Shown here piece by piece: positions 8,150-13,577 of a stretch of DNA of 13,577 nucleotides. A program made the position numbers and the translations under genes. Position 1 is the first letter of the stretch; each line of letters starts with the position of its first letter. The DNA comes from Actinomycetota bacterium (GTDB taxonomy: Bacteria; Actinomycetota; Acidimicrobiia; Acidimicrobiales; Ilumatobacteraceae), in NCBI GenBank assembly GCA_009701105.1, contig WLKU01000022.1:1-13577 (forward strand), read 5' to 3'. The notes below the pieces were generated by a model. It searched no databases and was not told where the DNA came from. It saw only the letters and a program-made list of their open reading frames with translations.

Positions 8150-8980
8150 ATGGGCACAGACAAACGAACTCGCAAAAAAGAAAACCGCCGCCAAAGGCTT
8201 GACCAATTAGCCAAAACAGATCAAAAGCGAAAGGTGCGCAAGAACATCATCCGCGCACTCACCGTTGTTGGCGTGATCGTCGGAGTAGTTGTGATCATCC
8301 GTGTCTCGGGTGGTACCGCGGGTGACTCTTCTGCACCAACCGACACCAAGGCTGTTGTCGATTTGGGTAAAGACACCATCGCGCCGACCCTTGAAGGTAG
8401 TGAAATTGCGGGAGAAACACCGTGTCCAAAAGCCGATATGTCAGAAGCTCGTGTTTCCAAATTTGAACAGGCTCCCCCGATGTGCATCGAGGATGGCAAG
8501 ACGTACACAGCCATGGTTTCCACCAACAAAGGTGATTTTGCAATTGTGCTCGACCCAATCAAGGCACCTCTTGCAACCAACAACTTTGTTGTGCTTGCCC
8601 GCTACAAATATTTTGATGGTACCAAGTGCCACCGTGCCATCACCGACTTTGTTGTGCAGTGTGGCGACCCAACTGCTTCAGGCTCAGGAGGCCCCGGCTA
8701 TTCATTTGCCGACGAACTTCCGGCCAAGGGCGAATACAAAATTGGCTCCATCGCTATGGCCAACTCAGGACCAAACACAAACGGCAGTCAGTTCTTCATC
8801 ATCACTGGCGAAAATGGTGCGACGCTCAACCCCGACTACACATTGTTTGGCCAAGTCACAGAGGGTTTGGATCAAACAGTCCCTGCACTCAATGCAGCAT
8901 CAAATCCAGATCCTGCAGCCAATGGTGTTCCGCCGACAGAAGACTTGATCATCATCAGCGTCGCAATCATTGTCAGCTAA
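8150..8980 (+). CDS. Membrane-anchored cyclophilin-type peptidyl-prolyl cis-trans isomerase
   Basis: Catalyses proline cis-trans isomerisation, probably on exported proteins. 276 residues: a highly basic N-terminus (DKRTRKKENRRQR, then KRKVRK), one membrane segment at about 33-51 (IIRALTVVGVIVGVVVII), a Ser/Thr/Pro-containing linker to about 115, and a cyclophilin domain from about 118 to the end. The positive-inside rule places the domain outside the membrane. Active-site signatures are HRAITDFVVQCGDP (161-174, R162 and Q170), GSIAMANSGPNTNGSQFF (199-216) and YTLFGQV (230-236). Cysteines 92, 112, 160 and 171 could form disulfides outside the cell. The frame extends upstream to 8006, inside lysC, but homology-like sequence starts at 8150. 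It resembles mycobacterial PpiB in layout. Confidence 0.92.
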   Translation: MGTDKRTRKKENRRQRLDQLAKTDQKRKVRKNIIRALTVVGVIVGVVVIIRVSGGTAGDSSAPTDTKAVVDLGKDTIAPTLEGSEIAGETPCPKADMSEARVSKFEQAPPMCIEDGKTYTAMVSTNKGDFAIVLDPIKAPLATNNFVVLARYKYFDGTKCHRAITDFVVQCGDPTASGSGGPGYSFADELPAKGEYKIGSIAMANSGPNTNGSQFFIITGENGATLNPDYTLFGQVTEGLDQTVPALNAASNPDPAANGVPPTEDLIIISVAIIVS

Positions 8981-8991
8981 CTGCGGTTCGC

Positions 8992-9777
8992 TTAACGCGA
9001 TTCGAGCAACAAATTACTTAAGGCATCAACGGTGTTATCGGCCACGCCGATTTCGCGCACATAGTTGCGCACCGAACCATGCCGTTGTGCAAGCTCTGCC
9101 AAAATAATTTGCATCGCTCTCGGGTCGGCGGCCAAGTATGCCTTGGGAATAGTGGCATAACGCTCGGCTAATTCGGGGCGATGCACTTTTGACCACGCAA
9201 TTGTCCGTTGCATTGCGTCTTGCGTCAGACCATAGTCGGCGCAAATGTGTGCATCATCCACACCGAGGCTCGAAAGCAACAGTGCAGCAAGCACACCAGT
9301 GCGGTCTTTGCCAGCAGCACAATGAAACACCGCAGGCAACGAATCGGTTTGCGCGAGCACATGCATTGCGTCCGCAAATCGGCTTGAACCAATTTCCAAC
9401 ATGTCGCGATATCCCCACACCAAAAACTCAACTTCATCATCAAATTCAGGAGTTTCCGTGTCGGACCATGTCACATCCACGATCGACAAATGATGAAATG
9501 TCACTTCGATATCATCGGTAGGAAAAATTCCCTGCTCACGTTGCTCACGCTCGGTACGCAGATCAATCACGGATTTCAAACCCAACTGCCTGACGCGACT
9601 CATGTCATCTGCTCCGCGCAGTCGATACAAACCGTCCGAACGAAACAGCGTTCTCCACCTGGTGCTTCGTCCATCTGCGGTTGCGTACCCGCCCAAGTCA
9701 CGAAAGTTGTGAACGGCCTCAAGACCGATCAGTCGCCTTGGATGATTGACTATCTCGTCTACATGCGCATTAATCAC
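8992..9777 (-). CDS. Protein tyrosine/serine phosphatase, MptpB/LipA-like
   Basis: Dual-specificity or lipid-type phosphatase of 261 residues. The N-terminal signature NFRDLGGY (24-31) is typical of this family. The P-loop FHCAAGKDRTG (151-161) gives nucleophile C153, K157, D158 and R159. The Lys-Asp pair after the CxxG part is characteristic of M. tuberculosis MptpB and Listeria LipA, which act on phosphotyrosine/phosphoserine and phosphoinositides. No signal peptide or membrane segment is seen, so it is cytosolic or exported by an unrecognised route. Start is the GTG at 9777-9775; an in-frame stop lies shortly upstream. It converges with the cyclophilin (11 bases between stops) and diverges from the hydroxyacyl-CoA dehydrogenase across a region with two palindromes. 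The physiological substrate cannot be inferred. Confidence 0.88.
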   Translation of the reverse strand: MINAHVDEIVNHPRRLIGLEAVHNFRDLGGYATADGRSTRWRTLFRSDGLYRLRGADDMSRVRQLGLKSVIDLRTEREQREQGIFPTDDIEVTFHHLSIVDVTWSDTETPEFDDEVEFLVWGYRDMLEIGSSRFADAMHVLAQTDSLPAVFHCAAGKDRTGVLAALLLSSLGVDDAHICADYGLTQDAMQRTIAWSKVHRPELAERYATIPKAYLAADPRAMQIILAELAQRHGSVRNYVREIGVADNTVDALSNLLLESR

Positions 9778-9787
9778 CAGGCAAACC

Positions 9788-9803
9788 TAACCAGAGCTGG
9801 TAA
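9788..9803. promoter_or_regulatory. Imperfect palindrome, possible operator (phosphatase-proximal)
   Basis: TAACCAGAGCTGGTAA is a two-fold symmetric site with ACCAG/CTGGT arms around AG, one outer mismatch, lying just upstream of the phosphatase GTG. Its right arm CTGGTAA is the exact reverse complement of the left arm TTACCAG of the second palindrome at 9823. Two related sites in one divergent region suggest a shared DNA-binding protein. The regulator is unknown. Confidence 0.4.
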
Positions 9804-9822
9804 AGCCCAGATGGTTCTTGGA

Positions 9823-9836
9823 TTACCAGTTGGTAA
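9823..9836. promoter_or_regulatory. Perfect palindrome, possible operator (dehydrogenase-proximal)
   Basis: TTACCAGTTGGTAA has perfect 6-base arms TTACCA/TGGTAA around GT. It lies 32 bases before the dehydrogenase ATG. TTACCA (9823-9828), 17 bases before TCTATT (9846-9851), could also serve as a -35/-10 pair, so a protein bound here would block that promoter. Centre-to-centre distance to the first palindrome is 34 bases. Confidence 0.42.
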
Positions 9837-9868
9837 ATAACTCGGTCTATTGACTACGGTTGCACGCC

Positions 9869-10744
9869 ATGACTACTACAACTACTTCTCAATCTTCACT
9901 TCCCCAACTCGTCGGCGTTTGTGGCTCGGGCATCATGGGTTCGGGCCTTGCCGAAGTCGTTGCTCGTGCCGGCATCAACGTGGTCGTGCGCTCGCGCACA
10001 ATGGCTGGTGCGCAGTCCATGCTCACTTCGGTCGAAAACAATCTCGCAAAACAGGTTGCCAAGGCAAAGTTGACAGAGGATCAGCGAACAGAAATTTTGT
10101 CGCACATCAGCATCACCGACCAACTTTCCGCACTTGCCAATTGCGACCTTGTTATCGAATCAATTCTTGAGGAACTTGCACCAAAGCAAGAACTGTTTTC
10201 CCAACTCGACAAAATCGTCAAGCCATCAGCAATACTTGCCACCAACACCAGCACATTGCCGGTTATTGCAATGGCACAAGCGACAAATCGTCCAGACAAA
10301 GTTTGTGGCATTCACTTTTTCAACCCAGCAGTCATGATGTCACTTGTTGAAGTGATCCGCCCACTTACCGCAAGTGACGACACCATCGCCTCGGCTACAG
10401 CATTTGCGATTGCATGCGCAAAAGATCCTGTACAAGTTGTCGACAGAGCAGGTTTCATCGTCAATGCATTGTTGTTTCCATATCTCAACAACGCTGTTCA
10501 CATGCTCGAAGCCAAGACGGCTTCTATGGAAGACATCGACACTGCAATGAAAGGTGGCTGCAACTTCCCGATGGGTCCCTTTGCATTGCTCGACCTCATT
10601 GGTATTGATACCACTGTGTCAATCCTCAACGCGCTGCAAAGTGAATTCAAGCAGAGCCATCTCGAGCCAGCCGACTCACTCAAAAAGTTGTTGGCAGAAG
10701 GCAAGTTGGGCCGCAAGACCAAGCAGGGTTTCTTCTCTTACTAG
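9869..10744 (+). CDS. hbd: 3-hydroxybutyryl-CoA (3-hydroxyacyl-CoA) dehydrogenase
   Basis: NAD(P)-dependent interconversion of 3-hydroxyacyl-CoA and 3-oxoacyl-CoA, cytosolic. 291 residues, the monofunctional short-chain (FadB2/PaaH/Hbd) size. The Rossmann loop is GVCGSGIMGSGLAEVVARAG (16-35). Catalytic residues are S128 (ATNTSTLPV), H149 (GIHFFNPA), E161 and N199 (GFIVNALL), aligning with human enzyme S137, H158, E170 and N208 at a constant offset of 9, numbering recalled. The C-terminal helical domain carries MGPFALLDLIG (235-245) and ends KTKQGFFSY. A TTG at 9860 is an in-frame alternative; the ATG at 9869 is preferred and gives an N-terminal Thr run. It begins a plus-strand run with aat and the mutase. 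Stereospecificity and chain length are not readable; NADP use would fit ethylmalonyl-CoA or polyester metabolism. Confidence 0.92.
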   Translation: MTTTTTSQSSLPQLVGVCGSGIMGSGLAEVVARAGINVVVRSRTMAGAQSMLTSVENNLAKQVAKAKLTEDQRTEILSHISITDQLSALANCDLVIESILEELAPKQELFSQLDKIVKPSAILATNTSTLPVIAMAQATNRPDKVCGIHFFNPAVMMSLVEVIRPLTASDDTIASATAFAIACAKDPVQVVDRAGFIVNALLFPYLNNAVHMLEAKTASMEDIDTAMKGGCNFPMGPFALLDLIGIDTTVSILNALQSEFKQSHLEPADSLKKLLAEGKLGRKTKQGFFSY

Positions 10745-10773
10745 ATCTAGTTACGACAGATGTACCGTGGCGT

Positions 10774-11445
10774 ATGACGTCTTGGCATGACACACCAGTC
10801 AATGTCGGTCTGTCAATTTGGAATTTTCCACCGTCAACTGAATGGCCTCAGCACGACATCGTTGGACGTGGTGCCGATCTAGAACCCGCAACACTGATTC
10901 ATGCATATCGCAGTGGAGTGTTTCCAATGTCGAGTGACGTGCCTAATCGCAACCCCGATATGGGTTGGTGGTCGCCGATGATGCGTGGCGTACTTCCACT
11001 CAACCAATTGCGCATCACCCGATCTATGCGCAGTAGTGCACGTAAATATTCAGTGCGCATCGACACGTGTTTCGAGCGCGTGGTGCGCGGTTGTGCCGTG
11101 CCCAATCGCGAGGGCGGATGGATTACGAAAGACATCATCGATGCATACATAACGCTGCACGAACTGGGTTGGGCTCATAGTTTCGAGACATTCGACGAAA
11201 ATGGTGTGCTGATAGGCGGCTTGTACGGTGTGCGCGTGAACGGGCTCTTCGCTGGCGAGTCCATGTTTCACCTCAAGCAAGATGCATCAAAAGTTGCACT
11301 CATGCACCTTGTCGCGACCATGCAAAATTCGGCAATGTCACTGCTTGATGTGCAATGGCTCACTCCTCACCTCGAAACACTTGGCGCAATGGAAATCCCC
11401 CGCGACGACTACCTGCGTCGTCTTGACGAGGCCGTCAACCCCTAA
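10774..11445 (+). CDS. aat: Leucyl/phenylalanyl-tRNA-protein transferase
   Basis: Transfers Leu or Phe from aminoacyl-tRNA to proteins with N-terminal Lys or Arg, making them N-degrons for ClpS/ClpAP-type degradation; cytosolic. 223 residues, normal length. Signatures in order: FPPSTEWPQHDIVGRGADLEP region (18-38), AYRSGVFPM (44-52), MGWWSPMMRGVLP (63-75), GCAVPNREGGWIT (105-117), AYITLHELGWAHSFE (123-137), GGLYGVRVNGLFAGESMF (147-164), DASK (168-171), and DVQWLTPHLETLGA (191-204). The final Ser of the common GESMFS motif is His here (GESMFH). It starts 29 bases after the dehydrogenase stop and ends 9 bases before the mutase, so it is probably co-transcribed with both although functionally unrelated. 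The start is preceded by GTGGCGT, not a Shine-Dalgarno site. Confidence 0.95.
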   Translation: MTSWHDTPVNVGLSIWNFPPSTEWPQHDIVGRGADLEPATLIHAYRSGVFPMSSDVPNRNPDMGWWSPMMRGVLPLNQLRITRSMRSSARKYSVRIDTCFERVVRGCAVPNREGGWITKDIIDAYITLHELGWAHSFETFDENGVLIGGLYGVRVNGLFAGESMFHLKQDASKVALMHLVATMQNSAMSLLDVQWLTPHLETLGAMEIPRDDYLRRLDEAVNP

Positions 11446-11454
11446 CCTTGACGT

Positions 11455-13398
11455 ATGAGTCGCCGCGACGAACCTTGGCTGATCCGCACCTATTCGGGGC
11501 ATTCAACGGCAGAAGCGTCCAACGAGTTGTATCGCACCAACCTCGCTAAGGGCCAGACCGGTCTTTCTATCGCCTTCGACTTGCCAACCCAAACGGGTTA
11601 CGACCCAGATCACATCCTTGCGCGCGGCGAAGTAGGCAAAGTCGGCGTGCCAGTCGTGCACTTGGGTCACATGCGCGCACTGATGCAAGAGATTCCGCCT
11701 GGTCAGATGAATACATCGATGACCATTAATGCAACTGCTGCATGGTTGCTTGCGTTATATGTTGCCAACGCCGCCGAGCAGGGCACGCAAGCAAACGAGT
11801 TGCGCGGCACCACACAAAACGACATTCTCAAAGAATATTTATCGCGCGGCACATTCATATTTCCTCCAGCAGCATCACGTCGCATCATCGTCGACATGAT
11901 CGCATGGTGCGCAACCAACGCACCCAAATGGAACCCGATGAATGTGTGCTCGTACCATTTACAAGAAGTGGGTGCTACTCCAGTGCAAGAGATTGCATTC
12001 TCACTCGCTAATGCCATCGACATTTTGGATGCAGTGCGTGCAAGTGGTCAGGTGTCGGATGAAGCGTTTCCTCAGGTCTTTGCAAGCATCTCGTTTTTTG
12101 TCAACGCCGGTATTCGCTTTGTGGAAGAACTGTGCAAGATGCGAGCCTTCACCGAGTTGTGGGACCGCATCGGCAGCGAGCGTTACGGCATCACCGATGA
12201 GCGCGCTCGACGTTTCCGTTATGGCGTGCAGGTCAATTCGCTAGGCCTAACCGAAGCGCAGCCAGAAAATAATGTGCAGCGCATCATGCTCGAGATGCTC
12301 GCCGTCACTCTTTCCAAGTCAGCTCGTGCTCGCAGCGTGCAGTTGCCAGCATGGAACGAAGCGCTTGGTCTACCCCGCCCATGGGATCAACAGTGGTCGT
12401 TGCGCATGCAACAAGTGCTCGCATACGAAACAGATTTGCTCGAGTATGAAGACATCTTCACTGGCTCGCATGTGGTCGAGGCACGCACAGCCGAATTGCG
12501 CGATTCTGCTTGGGCAGAGTTACAGGAAATTCTTGATCGTGGCGGTGCATTCGAATCGGTTGATGAGCTCAAAGGCCGTCTCGTATCTTCAATGGCCGAT
12601 CGCACTCGCCGCATCGAATCTGGCGAGCAAGTTGTTGTTGGCGTCAATCGCTTTACCGAATCGACACCATCACCTCTCGATGGCGCAAACAACATCCTCA
12701 AAGTCGACCACACTGTCGAACAACAACTTGTTGACGATGTCACTGCCTGGCGCAAACAACGCGCTGATGCCGACGTGCAGCAAGCTCTTGATCAATTGCG
12801 AAATGCAGCGACCGGTAAGGCCAACTTGATGGATGCATCTATTGCTCTGGCTAAAGCGGGCGGCACTACCGGCGAGTGGAGCCAAGTACTGCGCGAAGTG
12901 TTTGGCGAATACCGTGCACCTACCGGAGTTGGTGCAGCTGCAGGCCGTCGCACGGCTCAACTGGCCGACGTTGCCGAGTATGTGCGCACTATCCCAGGTG
13001 GTCCACCAAAGTTTTTGGTCGCCAAGCCCGGTCTTGATGGGCACTCAAGTGGTGCCGAACAAATTGCTGTTGCTGCGCGCGATTCGGGCATGGAAGTTGT
13101 TTATTCAGGTATTCGTCTCACGCCTGCACAAATTGCGGCGTCTGCGCGAGACGAAGACCCAGATGTGATTGGTCTGTCCATTTTGTCGGGTTCACATCTA
13201 CAACTTGTTCCCGATGTGTTGCACGAATTGCAAAAGCTTGGTGTTGATGCTCCAGTCATACTTGGCGGCATTATCCCCGAAGACGATCGTGACTCATTGC
13301 GCGCACTCGGCATCGCTGCGGTGTACACACCAAAAGATTTTGACATTGCTCGCATCATGCGCGAGATAGCCGAGTTGGTGCGCGCGCGACGCGCTTAA
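11455..13398 (+). CDS. ecm: B12-dependent acyl-CoA mutase, ethylmalonyl-CoA mutase (Ecm/MeaA) type
   Basis: Adenosylcobalamin radical mutase, predicted to convert ethylmalonyl-CoA to methylsuccinyl-CoA. 647 residues, one chain: a TIM barrel (about 1-400) with RTYSGHSTAEASN (11-23), AFDLPTQTGYDPDH (40-53), MNTSMTINATA (85-95) and NSLGLTEAQPENN (261-273), a linker, then a C-terminal cobalamin domain (about 515-645). The B12 histidine is H530 in LDGHSSG (527-533, DxHxxG). GLSILSGSH (573-581) and LGGIIPEDD (603-611) complete the base-off binding site. The GHSTA motif (methylmalonyl-CoA mutase usually has GFSTA) and the roughly 650-residue single-chain layout match MeaA/Ecm of Methylobacterium, Rhodobacter and Streptomyces as I recall them. 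It starts 9 bases after aat. No cobalamin riboswitch precedes it. A related short-chain acyl-CoA mutase remains an alternative. Confidence 0.9.
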   Translation: MSRRDEPWLIRTYSGHSTAEASNELYRTNLAKGQTGLSIAFDLPTQTGYDPDHILARGEVGKVGVPVVHLGHMRALMQEIPPGQMNTSMTINATAAWLLALYVANAAEQGTQANELRGTTQNDILKEYLSRGTFIFPPAASRRIIVDMIAWCATNAPKWNPMNVCSYHLQEVGATPVQEIAFSLANAIDILDAVRASGQVSDEAFPQVFASISFFVNAGIRFVEELCKMRAFTELWDRIGSERYGITDERARRFRYGVQVNSLGLTEAQPENNVQRIMLEMLAVTLSKSARARSVQLPAWNEALGLPRPWDQQWSLRMQQVLAYETDLLEYEDIFTGSHVVEARTAELRDSAWAELQEILDRGGAFESVDELKGRLVSSMADRTRRIESGEQVVVGVNRFTESTPSPLDGANNILKVDHTVEQQLVDDVTAWRKQRADADVQQALDQLRNAATGKANLMDASIALAKAGGTTGEWSQVLREVFGEYRAPTGVGAAAGRRTAQLADVAEYVRTIPGGPPKFLVAKPGLDGHSSGAEQIAVAARDSGMEVVYSGIRLTPAQIAASARDEDPDVIGLSILSGSHLQLVPDVLHELQKLGVDAPVILGGIIPEDDRDSLRALGIAAVYTPKDFDIARIMREIAELVRARRA

Positions 13399-13577
13399 GG
13401 CTTCATCGTTGTTGACGGCGCAACAGGAATAAATCCTGTCGCCACCGGCAACTGAATCACATCACCAGCGTTGACTTTGTCGGGGTTGGTGATGTTGTTG
13501 ATGCTCATTAATTCGGCCATGTTGAGGTTGAATTTCTTGGAAATGGCAAACAGCGAGTCGCCTGGCTCGATTGTGTA
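13395..13577 (-). CDS. LysM domain protein, C-terminal end (5' end off the right edge)
   Basis: Sixty residues followed by a TAA at 13397-13395. The visible part is one LysM peptidoglycan/chitin-binding module: YTIEPGDSLFAISKKF (1-16), LNMAELMSINNITNPD (18-33) and VNAGDVIQLP (35-44). A short Pro/Thr-containing tail (VATGFIPVAPSTTMKP) ends the protein. Such modules usually anchor secreted enzymes or envelope proteins to the cell wall; any catalytic part and signal peptide lie outside the window. Its stop overlaps the mutase stop by four bases in convergent orientation, so there is no intergenic space. Confidence 0.85.
   Translation of the reverse strand, partial: YTIEPGDSLFAISKKFNLNMAELMSINNITNPDKVNAGDVIQLPVATGFIPVAPSTTMKP
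13417..13443. terminator. Stem-loop just past the mutase stop, possible terminator-like hairpin
   Basis: GGCG and ACAGGA (separated by CA) pair with TCCTGT and CGCC around the loop ATAAA, giving a 10-base-pair stem with a two-base bulge, 19 bases after the mutase TAA. No U-tract follows on the plus strand, so intrinsic termination is doubtful. It lies inside the LysM coding sequence on the other strand. Confidence 0.25.

Noticed and set aside
8301..8948. 215-residue open frame overlapping the cyclophilin
   Set aside because: It is an out-of-frame shadow of the cyclophilin; low-complexity Ser/Pro/Leu/Gln content and no domain.
11446..11454. Cobalamin riboswitch before the B12-dependent mutase
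   Set aside because: The gap is 9 bases; the 91-base region before the operon also shows no B12-box-like sequence that I can recognise.

Overview
The window looks like chromosome from a moderate-GC actinobacterium, most plausibly an aquatic Acidimicrobiia-type lineage. The taxonomic guess rests on an actinobacterial-style cytidine deaminase (CAEC and PCGRC zinc motifs), an aspartokinase closely resembling that of Corynebacterium including its internal beta-subunit start, an MptpB-like phosphatase, and dense gene packing with few Shine-Dalgarno sites. GC content was judged by eye. I see no mobile element, CRISPR array, tRNA or rRNA, and no gene-free stretch over 100 bases.

Left part (1-3943). 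A biotin-transporter S subunit (bioY) runs off the left edge on the minus strand. Divergent from it is a tightly packed plus-strand run: purine nucleoside phosphorylase, an MTA/SAH-deaminase-type amidohydrolase, cytidine deaminase, and an Fe(II)/2-oxoglutarate oxygenase of the PHYHD1 type. Gene ends overlap or lie 9 bases apart, so this reads as one nucleoside-salvage operon with an oxygenase of unknown substrate attached.

Middle part (3964-8107, minus strand). The operon order is lysC, a class I SAM methyltransferase, an ACT-less threonine-dehydratase-family PLP enzyme, then asd. The first and last genes catalyse the first two steps of the aspartate pathway (Lys, Met, Thr, Ile). The two inner genes are translationally coupled to each other. 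lysC carries a strong internal ribosome site and ATG expected to make a separate regulatory beta subunit.

Right part (8150-13577). A membrane-anchored cyclophilin diverges from lysC and converges on a minus-strand MptpB-like phosphatase. A 91-base intergenic region with two related palindromes separates that phosphatase from a plus-strand run: 3-hydroxybutyryl-CoA dehydrogenase, leucyl/phenylalanyl-tRNA-protein transferase (aat) and a B12-dependent ethylmalonyl-CoA mutase. The dehydrogenase and mutase together suggest an ethylmalonyl-CoA-type acyl-CoA route; its crotonyl-CoA carboxylase/reductase is not in the window. The C-terminal end of a LysM protein enters from the right edge and overlaps the mutase stop by four bases.

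Nothing here is an obviously new defence or mobile system. The items most worth following up are the oxygenase in the nucleoside operon, the four-gene aspartate-pathway operon, the paired palindromes, and a recurrent non-Shine-Dalgarno start context.
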